64,000 bases of DNA from NCBI GenBank assembly GCA_934089275.1, contig CAKOJJ010000004.1:1-64000 (forward strand), read 5' to 3'. The notes beneath the pieces were generated by a model, which did no database searches, was not told the origin of the DNA, and saw only the letters and a list, made by a program, of their open reading frames with translations. The position numbers were made by a program, and so were the translations under genes. The DNA is from an uncultured Bacilli bacterium (GTDB taxonomy: Bacteria; Bacillota_I; Bacilli_A; RF39; UBA660). Positions 45,214 to 53,567 of the stretch are shown piece after piece. Each line of letters starts with the position of its first letter. The stretch's first letter is position 1.

Positions 45214-46467
45214 TTGAAAAAATTAGTTATTGAAGGTGGTCGTGACATAAGCGGTACAATAAAAATAAGTGGAGCCAAAAACTCCGTTGTTGCCCTTATA
45301 CCTGCAAGTATTTTGACCAGTGGAAGATGTGTCATAACCAATGTTCCAGACATATCTGATGTTAAAATACTAATCGATATGATGAAAGAATTAGGTTCAA
45401 TTATTACATTTGAAAATGAAACTATTACAATTGATAACCGCTACGTTAAAAACAAAAAGATTACAGAGGAATATGCCAGTAAATTACGCGCTTCTTATTA
45501 CTTCATGGGATCTTTAATAGGTAAATTTCATGAAGCTGAAATCGCTTATCCAGGAGGATGTGTGATAGGATCAAGACCAATAAATTATCACATAGAATCA
45601 TTTAAAAAAATGGGAATAAATGTTAAAAATGTTGATGCACATTATAAAATGAAAACAAAAGATCTAAAAGGTAATGAATTTTATTTTGATTTTCCATCAG
45701 TTGGAGCAACAATTAACATTATGTTAGCAGCGGTTCTTGCTAAAGGGAAGACTGTTATTTATAATGCAGCTAAAGAACCAGAAATTGCAAACGTCGCTTC
45801 ATTTTTGAATTCTATGGGAGCTAAAGTTCTTGGAGCAGGAACATCTACTATTGAAATAATAGGAGTAGAAGAATTACACGATGGTTTTGTTGAGGTAATT
45901 CCGGATAGAATAGAAGCAGGAACATATATTTTAATTGGAGCGTTAATTGGTAAAAATTTAAAAATCGAGAACATTATTGAGCAACATATATCATCACTTT
46001 TACATAAATTAAAACAAGCTGGTGTAAAATATAAAATAAAGAATAATACAATTGAAATTTCTAAAACGGAACATCTAAAATCTGTAGACGTCAAAACAAC
46101 AGTTTACCCAGGATTTCCAACAGATTTGGGCCAACCAATGTCAACTTTCTTAACTCAATGTGAAGGTGAGTCATTATTTGAAGAAACAATTTATGAAAAT
46201 AGATTAAGACATGTTCCACATTTAAATTCCATGGGAGCAAATATACAAGCATTCGATAAAAAAGCCATAATTATAGGCAAAACTCCTCTTACAGGTCGAA
46301 AAGTAAAAGCTACAGATTTACGTGCTGGAGCAAGCATGCTAGTTGCCGGACTTATTGCTACTGGAACAACAGAAATTCAAAATATTGAACATCTTTTAAG
46401 AGGATATGAAAGAATCGTTGAAAAACTCGAAAGTGTTGGTGTAAATATTAAACTCATAGATGAATAA
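45214..46467 (+). CDS. murA: UDP-N-acetylglucosamine 1-carboxyvinyltransferase
   Basis: MurA starts peptidoglycan precursor synthesis using phosphoenolpyruvate. The chain of about 417 residues opens with GTIKISGAKNSVVALIPAS (NN/KN active lysine), the catalytic-loop cysteine is in YPGGCVIGSRPI (fosfomycin target), and DLRAGASMLVAGL is the C-terminal signature. AGGTG lies 6 bp before a TTG at 45214, preferred over GTG at 45205. Confidence 0.95.
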   Translation: MKKLVIEGGRDISGTIKISGAKNSVVALIPASILTSGRCVITNVPDISDVKILIDMMKELGSIITFENETITIDNRYVKNKKITEEYASKLRASYYFMGSLIGKFHEAEIAYPGGCVIGSRPINYHIESFKKMGINVKNVDAHYKMKTKDLKGNEFYFDFPSVGATINIMLAAVLAKGKTVIYNAAKEPEIANVASFLNSMGAKVLGAGTSTIEIIGVEELHDGFVEVIPDRIEAGTYILIGALIGKNLKIENIIEQHISSLLHKLKQAGVKYKIKNNTIEISKTEHLKSVDVKTTVYPGFPTDLGQPMSTFLTQCEGESLFEETIYENRLRHVPHLNSMGANIQAFDKKAIIIGKTPLTGRKVKATDLRAGASMLVAGLIATGTTEIQNIEHLLRGYERIVEKLESVGVNIKLIDE

Positions 46468-46474
46468 AAAATAG

Positions 46475-46556
46475 TTGAAAATTATTTCATTTATGTTATA
46501 CTATTAACTAGTGAATTTCTATAACTATGTTTAGTTATGGCGGAAGGAGGATTTAA
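46475..46556 (+). promoter_or_regulatory. rpmE promoter and hairpin leader
   Basis: TTGAAA and TATACT are 16 bp apart (46475-46502). The transcript leader of about 48 nt contains the hairpin ATAACTA-TGTT-TAGTTAT (46521-46538) ending just before the GGAAGGAGG site. It resembles in position the L31 leaders of Firmicutes, where excess L31 represses its mRNA. I infer this from position only. Confidence 0.55.
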
Positions 46557-46763
46557 ATGAAAGCAAATTTACATCCAAAACAAGTTAAATGTACTTTTAA
46601 ATGTGCATGTGGAGCTACATTTGAAGCAATGAGTAACAAAGAAGAACAATTACTTGAAGTATGTTCTGAATGTCATCCATTCTATACAGGAGCTCAAGGA
46701 AAACGTAAAAAAACTGGTAAAATTGAACAATTTAACAAAAAATATAATATTAATAAAGATTAA
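46557..46763 (+). CDS. rpmE: ribosomal protein L31 (zinc form)
   Basis: The 68-residue protein is L31. Cysteines in CTFKCACGATF and VCSECHPFYTG are the zinc-binding set of the C+ type. KAN-LHP at the N-terminus matches family. It has its own promoter and terminator. Confidence 0.95.
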   Translation: MKANLHPKQVKCTFKCACGATFEAMSNKEEQLLEVCSECHPFYTGAQGKRKKTGKIEQFNKKYNINKD

Positions 46764-46771
46764 TTGTAAAG

Positions 46772-46800
46772 AATTAGACACTTATGTGTCTAATTTTTTA
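46772..46800 (+). terminator. terminator of rpmE
   Basis: A 10-bp stem (AATTAGACAC / GTGTCTAATT) with TTAT loop is followed by a T-run. Confidence 0.9.
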
Positions 46801-46831
46801 TTGTATGGTAAAATATGAATAGGTGATTATT

Positions 46832-47827
46832 TTGAGCAAAGTAACATATTTAGTAAAAAGAATAGGTAAAATGAATTTTGGTAATATGTTTAAAACAATA
46901 GATATGGTTCATGAAAAAAATCATAAATTTAAACCTTTTATCTTTTTTGATGTTGTTTGGTGCGGTTTAAAGTATCAAGCAGGTTATGTGGATTATTATC
47001 AATTTGAAATGTATAAAATGAATGGTAAAGAAAGAAAAACGATTATTACAAGAGGAATCAACAATGCTATTTGTAAAAAATACAATGATCCATCATCGAT
47101 CTACAAATTTGAAGATAAATGTGTATTTAATGAAATATTTAATGAATACTTAAATCGTGATTGGTTAAAACTAACAGGAGATAATCTAAGTGAATTTAAG
47201 AAATTCATAAGAAAACACTCAACTATTATTGTAAAACCAGTTGGACTATCTTGTGGTAAAGGTGTAGAAAAAATCGATACTACCAAGTTCAGTGCTGAAG
47301 AATTATATAATAATCTAATAAAAAATAATCAAATATTGGTAGAAGAAGTAGCTAAGCAAAACAAAGTTTTAAACGATTTATATCCACTTTCAGTTAACAC
47401 TTTAAGAGTGGTAACATTAAATAAGAAAGTAGTTACCGCATATCTTAGAATCGGAAATGCTGGTAATGTGGTGGATAACTTCAATCATGGTGGAATGGTT
47501 ACGGCAGTTGATGTAGAAACTGGTGTAATAAACTACGAAGCAATCGATAAAAGTAAAAATGTTTATTCGGTTCATCCATTCACTAATAAGAAAATAGTTG
47601 GAGTAAAAATACCAATGTGGGAAAAGGTAAAAAAACTATGTGTAGATGCTTGTGAAAAAGTCCCCGAAGTAGGATATATAGCTTGGGATGTTTGTTTAGG
47701 AGAGGATAAACCATGTTTAATAGAAGGAAATGATTTTCCAGGACATGATTTATATCAATTACCAGTTCACAGAGATGGTAATATTGGACTATTACCAGTA
47801 TTTAAAAAAGCAATGGAGGAAAAATAA
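46832..47827 (+). CDS. sugar-transfer-associated ATP-grasp protein
   Basis: The 331-residue protein matches the ATP-grasp family associated with capsule and sugar transfer. The strand TIIVKPVGLSCGKGVEKI holds the ATP-binding lysine and glycine loop, and NTLRVVT and the terminal IEGNDFPGHDLYQ carry metal- and phosphate-binding positions. Substrate is not known; family members often form amide or peptide bonds on envelope glycans. AGGTG before TTG at 46832 defines the start. It overlaps rpiB by 1-4 bp. Confidence 0.8.
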   Translation: MSKVTYLVKRIGKMNFGNMFKTIDMVHEKNHKFKPFIFFDVVWCGLKYQAGYVDYYQFEMYKMNGKERKTIITRGINNAICKKYNDPSSIYKFEDKCVFNEIFNEYLNRDWLKLTGDNLSEFKKFIRKHSTIIVKPVGLSCGKGVEKIDTTKFSAEELYNNLIKNNQILVEEVAKQNKVLNDLYPLSVNTLRVVTLNKKVVTAYLRIGNAGNVVDNFNHGGMVTAVDVETGVINYEAIDKSKNVYSVHPFTNKKIVGVKIPMWEKVKKLCVDACEKVPEVGYIAWDVCLGEDKPCLIEGNDFPGHDLYQLPVHRDGNIGLLPVFKKAMEEK

Positions 47828-48267
47828 TGAAAATAGGAATTGCAACAGATCATAATGGAGTAAATGAAAAAAAAGTAATAATTGATCACTTAAAAAGTTT
47901 TGGAATAGATGTTGTTGATTATAGTAAAGAAAATTATCCAACTGATGACTATCCCGTTTTTGCTTTTAAAGTAGCAAATGCTATTAAAGATAAAGAAGTT
48001 GATTTAGGTATTTTGTTATGTGGAACAGGAATAGGTATGAGTATTGCCGCTAATAAAGTACATGGAATTCGCTGTGCTAGAGTTTGTTCTGTAAGTGATG
48101 CTCATTTAGCAAAATTTCATAACAATGCCAATATAATTGCAATGAGTTATAAAGAACCAATGGCAAACCTTTTAGATATGATAGATGAATTTATAAAAAC
48201 GGATTTTGCCGGAGAAGAAAGACACGTTAGAAGAATAAAAATGATTGAGGATATTGATCATGATTAA
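47827..48267 (+). CDS. rpiB: ribose-5-phosphate isomerase B / RpiB-LacA family
   Basis: The 146-residue sugar-phosphate isomerase begins MKIGIATDHNGVNEKK and has LGILLCGTGIGMSIAANK with the catalytic cysteine, then NNANIIAMS. It interconverts ribose-5-phosphate and ribulose-5-phosphate; LacA/LacB-type galactose-6-phosphate isomerases share the fold. The start overlaps the previous stop (TAATG). Confidence 0.92.
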   Translation: MKIGIATDHNGVNEKKVIIDHLKSFGIDVVDYSKENYPTDDYPVFAFKVANAIKDKEVDLGILLCGTGIGMSIAANKVHGIRCARVCSVSDAHLAKFHNNANIIAMSYKEPMANLLDMIDEFIKTDFAGEERHVRRIKMIEDIDHD

Positions 48268-48451
48268 ATTAATGATTTATGCTATTTGTATTCTTGCATC
48301 CACTTTTGCAGTATCAGGAATTAACTTTGATCCGATAATAAAAAAGAACCATATTTGGGAAGCAAGATTTTTGTCGATCATTTTTATTCTATGTTTGAGT
48401 TATATTTTAGCATCTTTTTTATATGATTTAATGAGTATATCAATTATATAG
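48260..48451 (+). CDS. DUF1146 (YwzB-like) small membrane protein
   Basis: The 63-residue protein has two transmembrane helices joined by a loop (FDPIIKKNHIWE). The pattern and its position near murA and spoIID match the DUF1146/YwzB family. No function is known. The ATG at 48260 overlaps the end of rpiB; GAGG lies 9 bp upstream. Confidence 0.65.
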   Translation: MIKLMIYAICILASTFAVSGINFDPIIKKNHIWEARFLSIIFILCLSYILASFLYDLMSISII

Positions 48452-48460
48452 GAGGATGTT

Positions 48461-49366
48461 ATGAAAATCTTAACTTATTCGTCAGTACCAATCTTAGTAG
48501 TATATCTAGGGTTGTTTTTTTATAATTACAACGCCTCATTTAAAAAAGATGATTTCTTTGAAAGTATGCCAAAACTAGAAGAAAAGGTAAAAGACACAGA
48601 AAAAACGCCAGTAGTAGATGAAACATTAGAAAACTATATCATTGGTGTAGTTTCTTGTGAAATGCCAGCATCTTTCAATATCGAAGCTTTAAAAGCTCAA
48701 GCAGTAGCTGCAAGAACATTTGCTTATTATAAAATAAATAAAGAAAATTTTAATGAAGCAAACTTAGCAAAAGCAACCGATCAATGCTATATCGATGAAA
48801 ATGCAATGAAAGAAAAATGGGGAAATACTTATGATAAGTATAAAGAAATAGTTGTATCAGCTGTAAAAGCTACTGAAGGAGAAATTTTAAAGAAAAATAA
48901 CGAGTTGTTTAAAACATATTACTTTTCAACATCAAATGGCTATACAGAAGATGCTATAACTGTATTTAAAAATAATGACATTACATCAGTTTCCTCTCCA
49001 TGGGATAAAGATACAAGTGGTTATAAAAAAGTAGCAACATTTACTAAAGAAGAGTTAATTCAAAAATTAGGATCATTTAATACAATAACTATTCAAAAAA
49101 GAAATAAAACTAATCATGTTGAACAAGTTTCTGTTGATGCTAAAACTTATACTGGTATAGAATTCAGAAAGTTACTTGGTTTAAGAAGTACGGATTTCAC
49201 GATTGACTTTACTGAAGATAAGATAAATATAACAACATATGGTTATGGACATGGAGTTGGTATGAGTCAAACCGGAGCTAATGAACTTGCCAAACAAAAT
49301 AAAGATTATAAGTATATTTTAAGTTATTATTATAATACTCAAGAATTTTCTAATATTTATGTATAA
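48461..49366 (+). CDS. spoIID: SpoIID, stage II sporulation lytic transglycosylase
   Basis: SpoIID cleaves septal glycan during engulfment with SpoIIP and SpoIIM. The 301-residue protein has an N-terminal transmembrane anchor (residues 5-22). The catalytic glutamate is in VVSCEMPASFN, followed by EALKAQAVAARTFAYY, SNGYTED, and the C-terminal YGHGVGMSQTGAN. AGGAGG precedes the ATG. Confidence 0.95.
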   Translation: MKILTYSSVPILVVYLGLFFYNYNASFKKDDFFESMPKLEEKVKDTEKTPVVDETLENYIIGVVSCEMPASFNIEALKAQAVAARTFAYYKINKENFNEANLAKATDQCYIDENAMKEKWGNTYDKYKEIVVSAVKATEGEILKKNNELFKTYYFSTSNGYTEDAITVFKNNDITSVSSPWDKDTSGYKKVATFTKEELIQKLGSFNTITIQKRNKTNHVEQVSVDAKTYTGIEFRKLLGLRSTDFTIDFTEDKINITTYGYGHGVGMSQTGANELAKQNKDYKYILSYYYNTQEFSNIYV

Positions 49367-49388
49367 TTTTTAAATATTCGCGAACACT
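49361..49388 (+). promoter_or_regulatory. possible sigma-F/sigma-G promoter of spoIIQ
   Basis: GTATA (49361-49365) and GCGAACACT (49380-49388) are separated by 14 bp. The second element agrees with the GG..A.A.T forespore -10 pattern except at position 2. In Bacillus spoIIQ is sigma-F dependent, so the location fits. The call is motif-based. Confidence 0.4.
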
Positions 49389-49410
49389 TTCTATTAGGAA
49401 GGTGGAAAAT

Positions 49411-50043
49411 ATGAAGAGAAGAAGATTAAAATCTTGGGTTGTAACTAGCTTATTTATTTTACTTATTGCAGGTTTAGTAGGAATAACAATAGGAGTATCC
49501 AAAAGCATTATCAAATCAATGAATGTAGATAATAATTCATATGTTTTAAGGGACATTGCTAACTACTATTTACCAGTGAACTCAGAAATTGAAAATATAA
49601 TTAAACGTCCTTTCAGTGATGAAAGTGTAAACATCCACATCAATTTCTATGATGCAAACAGTGATGAAGAAACTAAAAGCAAATCTCTAATAAAATATGA
49701 AAGAACATATTTACCAAATACAGGTGTACTATATGGTAGTGAAAAATCATTTGATGTACTTGCCGTATTTGAAGGTGAAGTCATAAAAGTTGACGAAGAT
49801 GAAATGTTTGGTAAAACAGTTGAAATCAAACATAAAAATAATTTAACTAGTAAATATTCAAGTCTTTCAAGTGTAAATGTTAATGTTGGAGATACAGTAC
49901 AAGTTGGAGAAGTAATAGGTAAAAGTGGAAACAATAAAATCGTTTCAGTAAGTCAAAATATGTTATTATGTGAATTAATATATAATGGTGAGTATGTAAA
50001 TCCAGAAAAATACTTCAATACTAAAATTGAAGAGATGAATTAA
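49411..50043 (+). CDS. spoIIQ: SpoIIQ-like M23-fold protein, catalytic residues missing
   Basis: The 210-residue protein has an N-terminal transmembrane segment (about 8-30) and a degenerate LytM/M23 domain (about 105-200: DVLAVFEGEVI, VEIKHKNNL, VGDTVQVGEVIGKSG). The zinc ligands are lost: the HxxxD position reads SEKSFD and the HxH position reads LLCELI. SpoIIQ binds SpoIIIAH across the septal membranes, a structural role compatible with a dead fold. It directly follows spoIID. AAGGTGG precedes ATG 49411. Confidence 0.85.
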   Translation: MKRRRLKSWVVTSLFILLIAGLVGITIGVSKSIIKSMNVDNNSYVLRDIANYYLPVNSEIENIIKRPFSDESVNIHINFYDANSDEETKSKSLIKYERTYLPNTGVLYGSEKSFDVLAVFEGEVIKVDEDEMFGKTVEIKHKNNLTSKYSSLSSVNVNVGDTVQVGEVIGKSGNNKIVSVSQNMLLCELIYNGEYVNPEKYFNTKIEEMN

Positions 50044-50101
50044 TATAAAAAATATATATGTAAAACTAACTGATAAATACATATATACATACTCCGATAA
50101 A

Positions 50102-50554
50102 ATGAAAAGATATGATTCTAAATACATTAAAAATGGAACTGTTGATGACGTATTTAAACTGATAGACTATTTAAATAAAATATTAGAAAAAAATATCTTT
50201 AAGATAAAATATACTTTTATTTTAGATACTCTTCTTTCCAACAGTGATCTTTTCACTTTTAAATATGTATTTGAATCTATGGGATTAATTAACTATAAAA
50301 TAATAAATGACTTAGATATAATAAAAAATCATGTAACAGATAATAATATAATAATTATGAATTGGTCTAGTTCTATAAATTATTGTTTTAAATTAAAAGA
50401 TGAAATAGTTGTAAATAAATATAATACTAATGTAATAAATAGTTTGGATAAAGATTATATTTTAATGATTGGAGATACAAATATTTCAGCTAAAATAAAA
50501 AAGCCCATATATAAATATGAGCATGAAGAATTGGTAATATTTAATTATTTATAA
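50102..50554 (+). CDS. hypothetical protein with uncertain start
   Basis: This 150-residue soluble alpha/beta protein is unrecognised. No convincing ribosome binding site precedes the ATG at 50102. The same frame is open back to 50042 and would encode about 20 more plausible residues (NIYVKLTDKYIYTYSDK), with only an ATT at 50039 overlapping the spoIIQ stop as possible start. The start may be unconventional or coupled to spoIIQ. Strands such as KYTFILDTLL and DNNIIIMNWSS are reminiscent of actin-like or ATPase folds, without identifiable motifs. Confidence 0.5.
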   Translation: MKRYDSKYIKNGTVDDVFKLIDYLNKILEKNIFKIKYTFILDTLLSNSDLFTFKYVFESMGLINYKIINDLDIIKNHVTDNNIIIMNWSSSINYCFKLKDEIVVNKYNTNVINSLDKDYILMIGDTNISAKIKKPIYKYEHEELVIFNYL

Positions 50555-50588
50555 ATATTATCTTTTTTTTGGTATAATAATTATAAAC

Positions 50589-50686
50589 AAAAAAAACGAA
50601 GCAGTCCCCCTGAGAACTGCTTCAAAGAATAAAAAGGGGTTGGCTAGTGTGATACTAGCACCAATTCGCCTGTAAGTGAATTGGTA
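50589..50686 (-). ncRNA. putative small RNA upstream of recG
   Basis: A minus-strand transcript of about 98 nt is predicted between a strong promoter (50693-50721) and a strong terminator. It has three hairpins: CCAATTC/GAATTGG, GCTAGT/ACTAGC, and the terminator GAAGCAGT/ACTGCTTC followed by a run of eight T. The terminator loop (CAGGGGG) could pair with CCCC in the linker. No reading frame of useful length is present. It is an RNA of unknown function; it resembles in layout the antisense RNAs of type I toxin-antitoxin loci, but no toxin is found. Confidence 0.65.
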
Positions 50687-50692
50687 CTACAT

Positions 50693-50721
50693 ATACTAAT
50701 CGATTTGGGTATTTTTGTCAA
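50693..50721 (-). promoter_or_regulatory. promoter of the small RNA
   Basis: On the minus strand a perfect TTGACA and TAGTAT are 17 bp apart. Confidence 0.8.
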
Positions 50722-50761
50722 CACTTTTTTGACTTTTTTTAAAAAATTTTATGGAGGAAAT

Positions 50762-52747
50762 ATGGAACTAGAAAATGTGAAAGGAATTGGTCCAAAAACA
50801 AAAGAATTATTGAACAAATTAAACATATATAATGTGGATGAATTAGTAAGATATTATCCTTATCGTTATAACGTTTATAGTCCAACTAATATACTTGATC
50901 ATGAAGATGAACAAATATGTGTAACTGGTATTATTGAAAGTGTTCCAAAGTTAAGCTACATAAAAAGAAACTTAAATAAAATTGGATTCACATTTTTGAC
51001 TTCAAATATTAGATGTAATGTTGTGATTTTTAATCGAGCTTTCATAAATAGATTTTTAATAGTTGGAAAACCTATTACTTTAGTAGGTAAATATAAAAAA
51101 GATAAAAATCAATTTATTGCCAGTGATATAAAACTTACACCGATATATAAAACTGAAGTAGAACCAGTGTATCATTTAATAAGTGGATTAAAAACATCAA
51201 CACTTGAAAATAGTATAAAATCAATTCTTCAAAGTGATATAAAAATAAATGAAATAATACCTGAATATATAAACGAAGAATATAATTTTATTTCAAGTAA
51301 AGATGCAATTAAGGAACTACACTTTCCAACAAGTTTAGAAGAAACAAAGAAAGCGAATTTAAAATTGAAATACGAAGAATTATTTGAATTCTTATTTAAA
51401 ATAAATATTATCAAATATCGTGATCAATTATTTAATGATTATGTGATAAAACACGTTGATGATGAAATGCTTGCTAATGTAAAAAAAATGATTCCTTTTA
51501 GTTTAACAAAAGACCAAGAAGAAGCTTTAAATGAAATCGTAAAGGACTTTAATAGTTTTAAAAGAATGAATAGACTTGTTATGGGTGATGTAGGTTGTGG
51601 TAAAACCATAGTTGCTTTTATAGCAGTTCTTTTAAATCTAGAATGTGGATATCAAAGTGCCATTTTAGCTCCAACAGAAGTATTAGCAGTTCAACATTAT
51701 GATAACTTTAAAAACCTTTTTCCAAATGTAAGAACTGAATTGCTTGTTGGAAGTAAAACAAAGAAACAAAAGGAAGTATTAAAAGAAAAACTTAAGAATG
51801 GAGAAATAGATGTCCTTATTGGAACTCATGCTATGTTAGAAGACGATGTAGAGTTTGAAAATATTGGATTAGTTGTAACTGATGAACAACACCGTTTTGG
51901 TGTTAATCAGAGAAAAAGTTTACAAAATAAAGGTGAGTTTGTTGATGTGCTTTATCTTTCTGCAACGCCAATACCAAGAACTTATGCTTTAACTATATAC
52001 GGAGATATGGATATATCTATAATTAAAGAAAAACCAGCAGGAAGAAAAGAAATAAAAACTACGGTTTTGAAATTTAGTGAGTTAGATAAAGTCATATCTT
52101 CAATAGAAGAAGAGGTAAAAAATGGACATCAAGTGTACGTTGTTGCTCCTTTAATTGAAGAAAGTGAATCAGATCTTAATGATGTAAATACAATATATGA
52201 TTTATTAAGTAAAAATTTAAAAAACATAAGAATTGATATATTACATGGTAAGATGAAAAATGTTGATAAAGATAAAGTTATTAACAATTTTAAAGAAGGA
52301 AACTTAGATTTAATAATTTCTACAACGGTAATTGAAGTAGGAGTAGATGTTAAAAATGCAACACTAATGGTTATATTTAATGCTGAACGTTTTGGACTTG
52401 CAACTTTACACCAATTAAGAGGAAGAGTTGGAAGAAACAGTTTGGAATCAAAGTGTATTTTAATAAGTGATCAAGAAAAGGAAAGACTTCATGTATTAGA
52501 AGAAAGCAATGATGGCTTTTATGTATCTGAAATGGATTTTAAAATGCGTGGAAGTGGAGATTTATTTGGTATTAGACAAAGTGGAGATATGATATTCAAA
52601 ATAGCTGATATTAAAAAAGATTATAAAATTCTTGTTCAATGTAAAAAAGACGTTGATGCCTTTATTTTGGATAATATTGAAAATAGTTTTAGAAATTACA
52701 AATACTATAATATCATTTTAAATAGTTTAATGAACAATAATGATTAG
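50762..52747 (+). CDS. recG: ATP-dependent DNA helicase RecG
   Basis: The 661-residue branch-migrating helicase has an N-terminal wedge/OB domain. Helicase motifs follow: GDVGCGKTIVAFIA (Walker A), DEQHRFGV (DEQH), SATPIPRT, and HQLRGRVGR (motif VI). The ATG at 50762 has GGAGG upstream; a 27-codon in-frame extension overlaps the small-RNA promoter and is rejected. recG is the last clearly core gene before the accessory region. Confidence 0.95.
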   Translation: MELENVKGIGPKTKELLNKLNIYNVDELVRYYPYRYNVYSPTNILDHEDEQICVTGIIESVPKLSYIKRNLNKIGFTFLTSNIRCNVVIFNRAFINRFLIVGKPITLVGKYKKDKNQFIASDIKLTPIYKTEVEPVYHLISGLKTSTLENSIKSILQSDIKINEIIPEYINEEYNFISSKDAIKELHFPTSLEETKKANLKLKYEELFEFLFKINIIKYRDQLFNDYVIKHVDDEMLANVKKMIPFSLTKDQEEALNEIVKDFNSFKRMNRLVMGDVGCGKTIVAFIAVLLNLECGYQSAILAPTEVLAVQHYDNFKNLFPNVRTELLVGSKTKKQKEVLKEKLKNGEIDVLIGTHAMLEDDVEFENIGLVVTDEQHRFGVNQRKSLQNKGEFVDVLYLSATPIPRTYALTIYGDMDISIIKEKPAGRKEIKTTVLKFSELDKVISSIEEEVKNGHQVYVVAPLIEESESDLNDVNTIYDLLSKNLKNIRIDILHGKMKNVDKDKVINNFKEGNLDLIISTTVIEVGVDVKNATLMVIFNAERFGLATLHQLRGRVGRNSLESKCILISDQEKERLHVLEESNDGFYVSEMDFKMRGSGDLFGIRQSGDMIFKIADIKKDYKILVQCKKDVDAFILDNIENSFRNYKYYNIILNSLMNNND

Positions 52748-52756
52748 GTGAATTTA

Positions 52757-53198
52757 TGAAAAAGATAGAATTGGAATAGAAAGTTATAAGTATCAATTAG
52801 AGGAATATTTACTATCAATTGATGGAATAGCAGATGTAAAAAAAGACTAAAGAGGATATAACTTCTTTATTACAGTTACTTATGATGAAAGAAAAATGTT
52901 TATTGAAAGAATAGAAAAGGAAATATTGTTATATATTGATAGGTTAAATATTCCATTAATTGTATCTTTTAACAAGTTTGAAGATAATGAAGTAATAAAA
53001 GAAATAGTTATTGATGATGGATGCTGTGAATTTTGTATGAAAGGTAATGCAGAAAATTTATCTAAAATAGATGGAATAGGTTCATTTTCGTTTGATCAAG
53101 ATGGTGGTTACTTCGATGTTCATACTAAGCTTGGATATAATCCAAATAAAATAAGTGAAGAAAAATTAAAAGAGATAGAATCAAGTTTAGAAGCTTAA
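52757..53198 (+). pseudogene. broken gene (one frameshift, one stop), unknown family
   Basis: ATG at 52757 preceded by AGGTG opens a frame that stops after seven codons. The +1-shifted frame continues RIGIESYKYQLEEYLL, hits TAA near 52849, and goes on in the same frame through TVTYDERKMFIERIEKEILLY to 53198. One base loss near 52765 and one nonsense change would explain this. The intact C-terminal 100 residues (from 52896) include a CCEFC motif. Family unknown. Confidence 0.65.
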
Positions 53199-53230
53199 CG
53201 TCAATAAGGATAAAATAGTTATTAAACATA

Positions 53231-53259
53231 TTGACAGATTTTTAAAATTTGTATATCAT
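53231..53259 (+). promoter_or_regulatory. promoter of small RNA at 53266
   Basis: TTGACA and TATCAT are separated by 17 bp. Confidence 0.75.
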
Positions 53260-53265
53260 TATATG

Positions 53266-53369
53266 TAGCATGATAGACTCCCTATCATGCCGATATATCT
53301 AACGATTTTAACAATGTTAGTATATCAACCAAAACCCCCTGGCCATCCTTTATGGATGGCACTTTTTTT
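53266..53369 (+). ncRNA. second putative small RNA
   Basis: A transcript of about 104 nt is predicted. It contains GCATGATAG/CTATCATGC, then a longer imperfect hairpin GATATA-CTAAC/GTTAG-TATATC, a single-stranded AACCAAAACCCCCTG, and the terminator GCCATCC-TTTAT-GGATGGC with seven T. Size and layout match the RNA at 50589-50686, and CCCCCTG here is complementary to CAGGGGG in that RNA's terminator loop. No reading frame on the transcribed strand. Confidence 0.65.
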
Positions 53370-53567
53370 ATGCAAATATAATTTATTTTGTAGTGTAATG
53401 TATTTTTGACAACTACTAGATTCAACGAAAAAAATGGAATTGGTTTAAGCCAATGTTTATAAGGGCTTATGAGCATATAGGAGAATGAAAACAATTCATA
53501 GGTGCAACTCGGAAATGAGTTTTGTTAAAAAAGCATGGTATAATATAGTTAATAAGAGGTGTTTCCC
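53370..53567 (+). other. gene-free spacer with promoter for the gene at 53568
   Basis: No convincing gene lies in this stretch, which with the small RNA fills the gap between 53198 and 53568. An extended -10 TGGTATAAT ends at 53544 and is the likely promoter of the next gene. Confidence 0.5.

Noticed and set aside
50589..50760. Complete type I toxin-antitoxin locus
   Set aside because: The antisense-like RNA is convincing but no start codon with ribosome binding site for a toxin peptide was found on either strand.
50681..50761. N-terminal extension of RecG encoding a hydrophobic, holin-like peptide
   Set aside because: No ATG start or ribosome binding site; the segment overlaps the strong minus-strand small-RNA promoter, and a good site precedes the ATG at 50762.
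53285..53494. 69-residue reading frame on the minus strand
   Set aside because: It runs through the terminator and hairpins of small RNA 2, has no ribosome binding site and no protein-like features.
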